From positions 100,036-164,035 of the forward strand of contig CAIQUS010000060.1 of the NCBI GenBank assembly GCA_903875045.1: a stretch of 64,000 nucleotides of DNA, read 5' to 3'. The notes beneath the pieces were generated by a model. The model had not been told where the DNA came from, made no database searches, and was given only the letters and a program-made list of their open reading frames with translations. Made by a program: the position numbers and the translations under genes. Source of the DNA: an uncultured Bacteroidales bacterium (lineage in GTDB: Bacteria > Bacteroidota > Bacteroidia > Bacteroidales > FEN-979). Position 1 is the stretch's first letter; every line of letters begins with the position of its first letter. Shown here in pieces: positions 36,187-43,929 of this stretch.

Positions 36187-37534
36187 CATATTTATATTCC
36201 GATGGCTTTTCCAGCCCCACACTTCTATAGTTGAGGTTTGAATTCCAGGCCCAGACTGCGCTGCGGAGACTTCTAGTATTCCACCATGTGCGGATAAATT
36301 TCCTGCGCAGTGTTTGCATGCTGCATATTTTCTGATAGGCACGGTTTGTAGATTCAGCCAACTCTTTTGGTGTCATTAGTGCCGGGTCGAACACTACGTC
36401 AGAGAAGTGGAAATGTTGCCAGTCCTTAGGAAAATCGTGGCAAAGTAACCGGTTTTCTTTTTTAAATTTTTCGAAAAGCCTTGTTCCGGGCAGTGGGGTC
36501 ATCACACTGGCCTGGATCACATCAACACTGCTGGTAATCATATACCTGGTACGGTTATTCAGCGCTTCAGTTGTGTCGCTGTCCATGCCATAAATAAAGG
36601 CTCCGAGTACTGTGATCCCTTGCCGGTGGATCATGCGGAATGCCTTTTTGTAATTGTCAACACCGAGCCGAAGGTTGACCTTTTTATTGGAATCTTTCAG
36701 TGCTTCGGCATTCTCCGCCTCAATTCCGATCAGCAACATGCGGCAACCACTTTTTCGGGCAAGTTTTAAAAGTTCCGGTTTTTCGATGATGTTGAGGGAT
36801 GCCTGGGCAAACCACTCCTTTTTCAGATTTCGCCGGATCATTCCTTCGAAAATGGCCACTGCATGATCTTCAGCAGATTTATTATAACCAATGATATTGT
36901 CATCCACAAAATAGAGCAACGAATGGGGCACTGAGGCAATTTCATCCACCACTGATTCCGGATCACGCAAACGGTATTGGTGCCCGTTGAAAGATGGGAC
37001 TGAACAGAACTCGCAATCCATGGGGCATCCTCTGGAAGTTTGGATGGAGGCAAAAAAATATCCCGGGTGAAAAAGATCATGTCGTGCCGGAGGTGTGTTT
37101 TTTAGATTGGACAATGCGGAAGTATACGTTTTTTGTAAACTTCCATTGTCAAAATCAGCAAGAAGTCTGGCCCAGGATCCTTCAGCCTCACCAATAACCA
37201 CAGAATCAACATAACGCAGGGCTTCATCAGGCAAAGAGGAGGCATGGATTCCTCCGAGTACGACCGGAATACCTTTGCTACGGTACATAGCAGCAATTTC
37301 GTAAGCCCTGTTGACTGAAGCGGTTACAGCAGTGATGCCAACCAGGTCGGCTTCCCGGTAGCGGAATTCTTTGAAATTTTCATCCAGGATTTTTACAGAC
37401 CAGCCAGGCGGGGTCAGGGATGCTACGATCCCTAGTCCAAGCGGAGCCTGTTTCGACTCACGGCGCAGGAGGTAACCCTTGCGGTAGCCATTAGCCGGGT
37501 TGATCAACACCAGTCGTTTCCCTCTGTCACTCAT
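36182..37534 (-). CDS. B12-binding-domain radical SAM enzyme (paralogue 3)
   Basis: Protein of 450 residues and first of the three co-directional paralogues. The B12-like domain has GGIHASSLPDEA, the cluster is at Cys170, Cys174 and Cys177 (CPMDCEFC), followed by FNGHQYRLRD and TVLGAFIYGMDSDT. It is the most diverged of the three. The start codon is 5 bases after a -7 box (TACCTTTG). The divergent carrier-protein gene shares the 75-bp promoter region, which ties the two clusters together. Confidence 0.9.
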   Translation of the reverse strand: MSDRGKRLVLINPANGYRKGYLLRRESKQAPLGLGIVASLTPPGWSVKILDENFKEFRYREADLVGITAVTASVNRAYEIAAMYRSKGIPVVLGGIHASSLPDEALRYVDSVVIGEAEGSWARLLADFDNGSLQKTYTSALSNLKNTPPARHDLFHPGYFFASIQTSRGCPMDCEFCSVPSFNGHQYRLRDPESVVDEIASVPHSLLYFVDDNIIGYNKSAEDHAVAIFEGMIRRNLKKEWFAQASLNIIEKPELLKLARKSGCRMLLIGIEAENAEALKDSNKKVNLRLGVDNYKKAFRMIHRQGITVLGAFIYGMDSDTTEALNNRTRYMITSSVDVIQASVMTPLPGTRLFEKFKKENRLLCHDFPKDWQHFHFSDVVFDPALMTPKELAESTNRAYQKICSMQTLRRKFIRTWWNTRSLRSAVWAWNSNLNYRSVGLEKPSEYKYG

Positions 37535-37538
37535 AACG

Positions 37539-37546
37539 CAAAGGTA
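37539..37546 (-). promoter_or_regulatory. -7 promoter box for the radical SAM trio
   Basis: TACCTTTG on the minus strand, 4 bases before the ATG of paralogue 3. A leaderless transcript would result. Confidence 0.45.
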
Positions 37547-37557
37547 TAAATTTCTTG

Positions 37558-37589
37558 TTTGTGTAAATGAGCCAGGTTTGTTACCTTTG
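37558..37589 (+). promoter_or_regulatory. Promoter of the carrier protein/KAS III operon
   Basis: TTTG (-33) at 37558-37561 and TACCTTTG (-7) at 37582-37589 with a 20-base spacer, a full Bacteroidota-type promoter. It is 20 bases before the ATG at 37610 and divergent from the radical SAM promoter. Confidence 0.6.
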
Positions 37590-37609
37590 TAGTCTTAAAA
37601 TACTTGAAA

Positions 37610-37843
37610 ATGAACATTGAAGAGTTTATTAAACATATTGAGGCCGAATTTGATGACCTCAAACCGGGTGTATTAAAAGCCGATAGCAATTTCAGGGAAA
37701 CGTTTGAATGGAATTCGATAAATGCCCTGATTCTGATTGCCATGGTGAAAACCGAGTATGATGTTACCTTAACTGCGGATGATCTGATCAAATCAAAATC
37801 CGTGAAGGATATTTACGCAATAATCGTAAATCGTAAATCGTAA
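37610..37843 (+). CDS. Acyl carrier protein (pathway-specific, NSI motif)
   Basis: Carrier of 77 residues from the ATG at 37610 (a TTG 6 bases upstream is weaker). The phosphopantetheine site is Ser36 in EWNSINAL, where the usual Asp before Ser is Asn. The four-helix pattern and the helix III residues VTLTADDLIKSKSVKDIY fit ACPs. It is followed directly by KAS III and SDR genes, which points to a specialised carrier for a short acyl chain, not the housekeeping AcpP. The last residues and the TAA stop are encoded by 7-bp repeat units. Confidence 0.85.
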   Translation: MNIEEFIKHIEAEFDDLKPGVLKADSNFRETFEWNSINALILIAMVKTEYDVTLTADDLIKSKSVKDIYAIIVNRKS

Positions 37844-37853
37844 ATCGTAAATC
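37822..37853. repeat. 7-bp tandem array overlapping the ACP stop codon (CGTAAAT)
   Basis: Four perfect CGTAAAT units. The first two and a half are translated as the ACP C-terminus (VNRKS), and the third supplies the TAA stop. The array ends 5 bases before the KAS III ATG. Confidence 0.92.
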
Positions 37854-37857
37854 CTCC

Positions 37858-38913
37858 ATGGCTCTGTTTTCCCTTCCAGGGATTAAAATCAGCGGAATTT
37901 CAGCAGCGGTTCCTGTAAATAAGGAATCAACAGCCGACTATAAATGGATTTCGGTCAGGGAGCGCGAATCTCTGATAAAAAATATCGGGGTGGAAACACG
38001 CCGGGTGGCAGCAAAAGGAACTACCACCTCCGATCTGTGCGTGGTGGCCGCAGAAAAATTAATGGATGAGTTGAAATGGGACCGGGCTGAGGTTGAATTG
38101 CTTATTTTCGTTTCGCAGTCACGTGATTATCTGGTTCCAACAACTGCCTGCATCGTTCAGGATCGTTTGGGATTACCCCATTCATGTGTGGCGATGGATA
38201 TCGGTCTTGGCTGCTCTGGTTACGTATATGGTTTATCGGTGATTGGAAGCATGATGCAGTCGGGAGCCATCAAAAAGGCCTTGCTGATGGTTGGAGATAT
38301 TTCCACACTCACCACATGTTACCGCGATAAAAGTACCTATCCGTTGTTTGGGGATGTTGGAACCGTTACCGCCCTGGAATATGATGTAAATGCACCTAAG
38401 ATGTATTTCAACCTGCAAACGGATGGTTCAGGGCATAAAGCGCTCATGATCAAGGATGGTGGTGCCAGGAATGTAATGTCGAGACAATCGTTTGAGATTA
38501 AGAAGGTCGGAAAAGGGATTTATCGCTCCCGCCTGCATCTCGAACTTGATGGCATTGAGGTGTTCAATTTTACCTTGCGCGAAGTAGTTCCAAATATTAA
38601 AAAATTGCTTGCCAATACCGGCGAATCACTTGCAGCTATTGATTTTGTCGTGTTTCACCAGGCCAACCGGCTTATCAACGAAACACTGCGTAAAATGCTT
38701 AAACTTGAACCTGTGAAAGTGCCATACTCGATCAAGGATTTTGGGAATACCAGCGGGGCTTCCGTTCCGCTGACAATGATAACGGCATTGAAGGAATCTC
38801 TTGAAACCGGTCAGCGGAAACTGTTGCTGTCGGCATTCGGTGTTGGACTGTCCTGGGGCTCTGTTATCATTGAAACCAATCGTATCTGTATCCCTGAATT
38901 GCTTGAAGTATAA
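37858..38913 (+). CDS. 3-oxoacyl-ACP synthase III (KAS III/FabH-like)
   Basis: Thiolase-fold condensing enzyme of 351 residues. The KAS III triad is visible: Cys119 in GLGCSGYVYG, His267 in VVFHQAN, Asn297 in GNTSGASVP. It would condense an acyl-CoA starter with malonyl-ACP, probably on the ACP encoded just upstream. The TAATG junction gives a 1-bp overlap with the SDR gene. In polysaccharide clusters such KAS III-like enzymes make short hydroxyacyl groups for amino sugars; that role is inferred from neighbours. Confidence 0.9.
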   Translation: MALFSLPGIKISGISAAVPVNKESTADYKWISVRERESLIKNIGVETRRVAAKGTTTSDLCVVAAEKLMDELKWDRAEVELLIFVSQSRDYLVPTTACIVQDRLGLPHSCVAMDIGLGCSGYVYGLSVIGSMMQSGAIKKALLMVGDISTLTTCYRDKSTYPLFGDVGTVTALEYDVNAPKMYFNLQTDGSGHKALMIKDGGARNVMSRQSFEIKKVGKGIYRSRLHLELDGIEVFNFTLREVVPNIKKLLANTGESLAAIDFVVFHQANRLINETLRKMLKLEPVKVPYSIKDFGNTSGASVPLTMITALKESLETGQRKLLLSAFGVGLSWGSVIIETNRICIPELLEV

Positions 38914-39668
38914 TGGATCAATTTTCGTTAACCGATAAAACCATCCTTGTTACTGGTGCCTCTTCAGGCATCGGGCGGGAGGCAGCCATGCAACTCAGCA
39001 AGGCCGGAGCAACCGTTGTGGTTACCGGCCGCAACCCCGACAGACTGCAAGAAACTTTTGATCAAATTGAGAGAGTCCTTCAATCGTCATTCGTCAATCG
39101 TAACTCGTCAATTATTGCCGACCTTACCATCGAATCAGAGATGGACCGGCTCATTACCAGCCTCCCTTCGCTCAACGGCATCGTCCACTGTGCAGGCATT
39201 GTAGGTCCCCTTCCCGCTAAATTCATCGCTCAGTCCGATATCGACCGCATGTTTGGGATTAATTATTGTGTTCCGGTCAACCTGACAAGTAAGATCCTCC
39301 GCAAGAAGAAACTTGCTGATGGCGGCTCCATTTTGTTCATGTCGACCATTGCAACAAGGAATCCATATTTCGGAGGAGCCTTGTACAGTGGCTCTAAAGC
39401 AGCACTTGAATCCTATTCCAAAACCCTGGCACTTGAAATGGTTGCCAAAGGGATCAGGTCAAATTGTATCATGGCAGGGCTGGTTGCCACACCGATGATC
39501 GAAAATCCCTCTGAAAAAAACATGCAGGAGGAGGCGCTCCAAAGGTATCTGAAAAGATATCCACTCGGAATCGGTCAGCCAGCAGATGTTGCAAATGCCA
39601 TCCTGTTTTTTATGTCAGATGCCTCGAAGTGGATTACAGGAACTTCTTTAATGATGGGAGGGGAGTAG
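38913..39668 (+). CDS. Short-chain dehydrogenase/reductase (3-oxoacyl-ACP reductase-like)
   Basis: NAD(P)-dependent reductase of 251 residues. The cofactor motif TGASSGIG is at 14-21, catalytic Ser144, Tyr158 and Lys162 in MSTIATRN and YSGSKAAL. Coupled by a 1-bp overlap to KAS III, it probably reduces the 3-oxo group on the carrier-bound chain. Residues 57-67 (SSFVNRNSS region) are encoded by a degenerate 7-bp tandem repeat, in the surface loop after the second beta-alpha unit, suggesting that a repeat was acquired inside the gene. Confidence 0.9.
   Translation: MDQFSLTDKTILVTGASSGIGREAAMQLSKAGATVVVTGRNPDRLQETFDQIERVLQSSFVNRNSSIIADLTIESEMDRLITSLPSLNGIVHCAGIVGPLPAKFIAQSDIDRMFGINYCVPVNLTSKILRKKKLADGGSILFMSTIATRNPYFGGALYSGSKAALESYSKTLALEMVAKGIRSNCIMAGLVATPMIENPSEKNMQEEALQRYLKRYPLGIGQPADVANAILFFMSDASKWITGTSLMMGGE
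39081..39112. repeat. Degenerate 7-bp tandem repeat inside the SDR coding sequence
   Basis: Units CAATCGT, CATTCGT, CAATCGT, AACTCGT and a partial fifth, related to the CGTAAAT/TCGTAAA family of the flanking gaps. It lies wholly within the SDR gene and keeps the reading frame open. Confidence 0.75.
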
Positions 39669-39672
39669 TGAA

Positions 39673-39713
39673 AATCGTAAATCGCAAATCGTAAATCGTA
39701 AATCGTAAATCCA
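39673..39713. repeat. 7-bp tandem array (CGTAAAT) between SDR and GT2 genes
   Basis: About five units (CGTAAAT, one CGCAAAT) filling the 46-bp gap between the SDR stop and the GT2 ATG. Same orientation as at 37822 relative to the genes. Confidence 0.9.
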
Positions 39714-39714
39714 A

Positions 39715-40638
39715 ATGTCTGTTCCTGTCAAATATTCAGTCGTGGTTCCGGTTTTCAACAGCGAACCTTCCCTCGAAGAGTTATTTGCCGGGCTGAAGTC
39801 GGTTTTTAATGACCATGAAGCGCCATTTGAGGTGCTTTTTGTCGATGATAACAGCCAGGACGGAAGTTGGGAGGTTATCTGTAACCTGAAACGGAAATAT
39901 CCCGATCACATTACAGCCATAAAGCTGAGCAGAAACTTCGGGCAGCACAATGCAACCTTTTGCGGTTTCAGTTTTGCCAAAGGAGAATTCATCATCACCA
40001 TTGATGATGATTTACAAACGCCCACATTGGAGATATCGAAGCTGATTGCGGAATACCATCGCACGAACGCTGATTTAGTTTATGGTTACTATGGCCATAA
40101 AAATCATTCACGCATGCGGAACATAGGAAGCCAATCGCTCAAAAAATCGGCGAAAGTGTTCCACAACTCACCAGGGGAGGGGTCATCCTTTCGTTTGTTA
40201 ACCGCTGATCTGGCAAAGAAAATTCTTCATCATGAGCAAAACTTTATTTTCCTTGACGAGGTTTTATTGTGGTACACCGATGATATTTCATTCGTTGAGG
40301 TGAAACATCTTCCAAGAAAGTATCAGCAATCAGGTTATTCTTTTACCAAGCTAATCAGGCTTTTTACCAATCTGGTTCTGTATTATACCATGGTTCCCCT
40401 GAAATTCCTGGTTTATGGCGGTTTTATCATCTCGCTGGTTACTTTTTTTGTCGGTCTTTCTTTTATCATCAAAAAGTTGGTTTTCAATGTTCCGCTCGGT
40501 TATACCTCCCTCATCGTGACCATCCTTTTTTCAACGAGTATCATTCTCTTTAGTCTGGGAGTGCTTGGTGAATACCTCAGCAGGATATACCAGGTGCAGA
40601 ACCGAAAACCACCGTATTCAATAAAGAAAATTATTTAA
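39715..40638 (+). CDS. Glycosyltransferase family 2 (polyprenyl-phosphate sugar transferase type)
   Basis: Membrane-anchored GT2 of 307 residues. The GT-A domain (about 5-225) shows VVVPVFNSE, FVDDNSQDGS and the DDD metal motif (97-99), with the acceptor-side segment around EGSSFRLL. Two C-terminal membrane helices (about 230-255 and 265-290) are typical of DPM1/GtrB-like enzymes, which transfer a sugar to undecaprenyl phosphate. It could supply a lipid-linked sugar to this glycan pathway. Confidence 0.9.
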   Translation: MSVPVKYSVVVPVFNSEPSLEELFAGLKSVFNDHEAPFEVLFVDDNSQDGSWEVICNLKRKYPDHITAIKLSRNFGQHNATFCGFSFAKGEFIITIDDDLQTPTLEISKLIAEYHRTNADLVYGYYGHKNHSRMRNIGSQSLKKSAKVFHNSPGEGSSFRLLTADLAKKILHHEQNFIFLDEVLLWYTDDISFVEVKHLPRKYQQSGYSFTKLIRLFTNLVLYYTMVPLKFLVYGGFIISLVTFFVGLSFIIKKLVFNVPLGYTSLIVTILFSTSIILFSLGVLGEYLSRIYQVQNRKPPYSIKKII

Positions 40639-40641
40639 AGA

Positions 40642-41319
40642 ATGAAGTATTCGCGATATGGATTGTCTTTTCACTTCCTGAAAGAGGAGGATATCGAGTT
40701 GGTACGGCAGTGGAGAAATGATCCTGTGGTTGCGAACAACTATGAATTCAGGGATCACATTACTCCGGAAATGCAGAAGGAGTGGTTTAAAACAGTCAAC
40801 AACATCAACAACCTGTATACGATTATTGAATACCAGGGAGAGAAGATAGGCGTCATCAACATAAAAAACATCGACTGGGAAACCCGTATTTGTGAAGGAG
40901 GAATTTTCCTTCCTGATCCAAAATACCATCAAACCTTTGTTCCGGCTGTTATTTCCTATATTACCACAGAAATAATTTTCAACGTTTTTGAATGGAATAT
41001 AGGCTATGCCCATGTGCTGAAAGAAAATAAGAGTGTGCAGGCCTTTGTTAAAATGCTGGGGTATGAACTACTGGCCGGCCAGGAGGAGGTTAATAATCAA
41101 TTGCATCAAATTTCCCGTGAATCTTTTGAAAAGCGAGCCCCCAAGCTGAAAAAAGCTATAACCGTTCTTACAGGGAATGATGAAAATGGTATTCTTTACA
41201 TCGGGCAAAGCGAATTCTCAGATCCCATGGTGCTCCAATGGGAAGAAAAAGTGATGTCAAGCAGGTTTATAACGAAAATTGAAACCACCACTGAAAGCCG
41301 GTCATATTATTTTTCCTGA
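40642..41319 (+). CDS. GNAT-family acyltransferase
   Basis: Protein of 225 residues starting 3 bp after the GT2 stop. The GNAT fold covers about 5-150, with FLKEEDIELVRQWRNDP at the start of the RimJ/RimL-like type and the acyl-CoA-site region near FEWNIGYAHVLKENKSVQAFVKMLGY. In this context it could acylate the amino group of the WecE-type sugar, taking the acyl chain from CoA or from the neighbouring ACP. The C-terminal 70 residues have no recognised domain. Its end overlaps the convergent sulfotransferase by 13 bp. Confidence 0.82.
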   Translation: MKYSRYGLSFHFLKEEDIELVRQWRNDPVVANNYEFRDHITPEMQKEWFKTVNNINNLYTIIEYQGEKIGVINIKNIDWETRICEGGIFLPDPKYHQTFVPAVISYITTEIIFNVFEWNIGYAHVLKENKSVQAFVKMLGYELLAGQEEVNNQLHQISRESFEKRAPKLKKAITVLTGNDENGILYIGQSEFSDPMVLQWEEKVMSSRFITKIETTTESRSYYFS

Positions 41320-42380
41320 GAAACTGTTGCGTCTTTCCCGGAATACCGGCTATAGATTCTGGCGAGTTTAGGTAAATTAAGGGATAACCAGCGACTACTG
41401 CGATAGGGCAATTTCGACCCCCATTGCATCAGCCTGAAAAGTAATTTTCCATAAATTGTCATGGGCAGGGCTTTTGCGTAAACACGCCAGCTGAACTCTT
41501 TTGTTTTTCTGCTATAGCCCATTTTATCGGCAGTTTTCCCTGCAATCTGATCAGCGATTTGCACTTCCAAATCGGTTAATTGGGTTTTCCATAAGTCCAT
41601 TCTTCCGGTATTCACAGGTTCCATGAGGCTTTTGTGAATCTTCCCAATCATCGGGTTCGGAAATGTTTTTAACAATTCATCCTTTTTTTTGTAATAATCA
41701 AAAACCTCAGGAGCATAAGGGATGCCCAGAAAGGCACATAATTCATTGAACGTTTCCTGAGGCTTTATAACCAGATCTTCATATCGGATGACACAGAACC
41801 TTTCGGGAAACTTTCTTTGACACACCAGAAAAAGCCTGGTAACATAAACCCACCGGACAATCTGAAGTGTGAGGACCGGAGCCTCCATTTTAACCTCCTG
41901 AAGGTTTTTCATGGAGATATAGTTATCCCTGTAATCCCTTATGATACAAATAAACAATGCTTTGGGAAAAATGCTGACAAGTCTTTTCAGATAGATCGAA
42001 TAGATGGGGTTTTTATCTCCCACCAACCGTATTTCCTTCTTTGGAAATATGGAAAAGGAATGTTCATTGAGTTTGACCAGCAGATCCTGGATCGTACATT
42101 TGTTTTCCAGTTTGAGCAGATCAGCAGTAAATAACTCACGGTTGATTTTTAGGTTTTCAAGCCTTCTGTTGTTGAATACGTTCGGTTGAAATACATGATC
42201 GACAAACGACAAAATCTGTTCTTTGCTCCAGGTTTTTACATGTTTGAATTTTTGATACAACGGAAGAAAAATGGGCAATTCGGGAGGGATCTTTACATTC
42301 GGGTGGGCATCGAATAGCGTTTTAAGAAGGGTTGTCCCTGAACGGGGTCTGCCCAGAATGAAAAAAAACGGAACTCCCAT
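41307..42380 (-). CDS. PAPS-dependent sulfotransferase (paralogue A)
   Basis: Protein of 357 residues of the sulfotransferase superfamily. The 5'-phosphosulfate loop GRPRSGTTLL is at the N-terminus, the 3'-phosphate site is IIRDYRDNYISM (about 145-156), and the C-terminal SLMEPVNTGRMDLWK region matches bacterial carbohydrate/tyrosine-type members. It would transfer sulfate from PAPS to a hydroxyl of a glycan or lipid. It is paralogous to the next gene upstream, from which it is separated by 70 bp. Confidence 0.88.
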   Translation of the reverse strand: MGVPFFFILGRPRSGTTLLKTLFDAHPNVKIPPELPIFLPLYQKFKHVKTWSKEQILSFVDHVFQPNVFNNRRLENLKINRELFTADLLKLENKCTIQDLLVKLNEHSFSIFPKKEIRLVGDKNPIYSIYLKRLVSIFPKALFICIIRDYRDNYISMKNLQEVKMEAPVLTLQIVRWVYVTRLFLVCQRKFPERFCVIRYEDLVIKPQETFNELCAFLGIPYAPEVFDYYKKKDELLKTFPNPMIGKIHKSLMEPVNTGRMDLWKTQLTDLEVQIADQIAGKTADKMGYSRKTKEFSWRVYAKALPMTIYGKLLFRLMQWGSKLPYRSSRWLSLNLPKLARIYSRYSGKDATVSQEK

Positions 42381-42450
42381 AGGTTGGTGTATTTACAATC
42401 CTGATATCATCATTGATTTCGGCTTCAACACAATCGTGATGAACCTCGCG

Positions 42451-43554
42451 CTAATCTTCTCTTTTTGCAGCAGGGGCAGCAGAAGGAGTTGCCCCAATGA
42501 AGTAATGCCAAATCCTGACCAGCACCAGCATTTTAACCGACAACCATAAACTGACTTTCGACGGGAGATACGATCCCCATAGAAAAAGTTTAAAAATCAG
42601 GTAGCCGTATATGGCCATCGGCCTTGATCTTAACCAGAGCATCGGGCTGAAACCTTTCACGGGTTTATGGTACTGAAAGAATTCTGCATATTTCCCTGCT
42701 ACAAAGTCAGCCATTTGTATCTCCGCCGGGGTCAGGTCCTTTTTCCATAAATCCATCCTGCCGGTGTTTACAGGGTTCATCAAACTTCCGTGAAAACGCT
42801 CAACCAGAGGGTTATTGTAGGCTTTGAATGTTTCCTCCTTTTTTTTATAAAAATCAAAAACGGTTGGATCGTAAGGAATTCCGATAAACTGACATAATTC
42901 GTCTAGCACTTCCGATTTTTTCATAACCAGATCTTCATAACGGATAATATGAAACCGGTCAGGATAGCGCTTTTTGCACCTGAGAAAAAGTTTGACCACA
43001 TACTTCCAACGATAAACCTGGAGGGTAAGGATGGGTGCTTCAAGTTTCAGATCGCTGAGTTTCCGCATGGAAACAAAGTTATCGCGATAATCACGTATGA
43101 TGCAAATGAAGCGGGCTTCGGGGAAAATTTTAAGGAACCTTTCTGTATAAATTGAATATACGGGGTTTTTATCTCCGATCCGGAGGATCTCTTTTTTAGG
43201 AAAAATTGAAAAACCCTGTTCATTCACTTTTTTCAAGAAGTCCTGGATGGTTCCTTTGTGTTTGAGGGTCATCAGATCAGCGGTAAACTGCGCGCGATCG
43301 ATTTTCAGGTTTTCAAGTGTACGATGTATGAATACATTATGTTGAAAAATGAAGGCTACAAAAGAAAGGATGGCCTTTTCATCCCAATCCCTGACTTTCC
43401 TGAACGCCTGGTATAAAGGAAGCATGATCGGAAATTCGGGTGGTATTTTTACATTGGGATGAGCATCAAAGAGGGTGCTGAGCAGGGTAGTCCCCGATCG
43501 GGGACGCCCCATGATGAAAAAAATAGGAACCATATTCGGCTTTATACTGTCCAT
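42451..43554 (-). CDS. PAPS-dependent sulfotransferase (paralogue B)
   Basis: Protein of 367 residues, clearly paralogous to paralogue A over its full length (GRPRSGTTLL, DAHPNVKIPPE, IIRDYRDNFVSM, SLMNPVNTGRMDLWK). Two adjacent copies suggest two sulfation positions or two acceptors. It is the first gene of the minus-strand pair; a 375-bp non-coding gap precedes it. Confidence 0.88.
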   Translation of the reverse strand: MDSIKPNMVPIFFIMGRPRSGTTLLSTLFDAHPNVKIPPEFPIMLPLYQAFRKVRDWDEKAILSFVAFIFQHNVFIHRTLENLKIDRAQFTADLMTLKHKGTIQDFLKKVNEQGFSIFPKKEILRIGDKNPVYSIYTERFLKIFPEARFICIIRDYRDNFVSMRKLSDLKLEAPILTLQVYRWKYVVKLFLRCKKRYPDRFHIIRYEDLVMKKSEVLDELCQFIGIPYDPTVFDFYKKKEETFKAYNNPLVERFHGSLMNPVNTGRMDLWKKDLTPAEIQMADFVAGKYAEFFQYHKPVKGFSPMLWLRSRPMAIYGYLIFKLFLWGSYLPSKVSLWLSVKMLVLVRIWHYFIGATPSAAPAAKRED

Positions 43555-43929
43555 GTAATCTTTGGTTGCTGCTGAGTGGTAATTATTCCTGTCAGAGGAT
43601 CAAATCCTGATATCGCAAAAATAGTAAATCATCATGAATTGCAGCAGGAATAAAAAACGCCGGGAACTGGCCCGGCGTTGAATGCGATAAAAAAGGGAGT
43701 TTTCTACTTGGTTTAGGATCAGAACGATTTTCGACAATCGGGTTCAGGGTAGTATGAGGTAGCTTTACAAGATGGGGTAGTATGAAAATCGGCTGAATAA
43801 GTTGCGCAGATGAAAAAACCAGAAAACTCCCTTATGCGTTACAAATATCGAAGGCAAATGTAACTGTTAAAAATATCACAGACGAAAATATTAGACGACT
43901 GTATATAATTCACCGACAGAAAGGCTGAA
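43555..43929. other. Non-coding region with structured inverted repeats
   Basis: 375 bases without a credible gene between the sulfotransferase and flippase genes. It holds a GC-rich hairpin (43656-43679), a long-range inverted repeat (13-bp perfect arms AAGGGAGTTTTCT at 43693-43705 and its complement at 43821-43833, extended by 5 more pairs past a bulge) and, in the loop, two direct copies of GGGTAGTATGA (43747 and 43775). It may encode a structured RNA or be a small non-autonomous element. Confidence 0.6.
43656..43679 (-). terminator. Rho-independent terminator downstream of the flippase gene
   Basis: A 9-bp GC-rich stem (AACGCCGGG/CCCGGCGTT) with a 6-base loop. On the minus strand it is followed by a T run (complement of the A tract at 43652-43657), so it should stop transcription arriving from the flippase gene. 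Confidence 0.65.

Noticed and set aside
32890..37534. Cobalamin riboswitch upstream of the radical SAM genes
   Set aside because: The leader before paralogue 3 is only a few bases long, with no room for a riboswitch, and the other gaps hold repeats.
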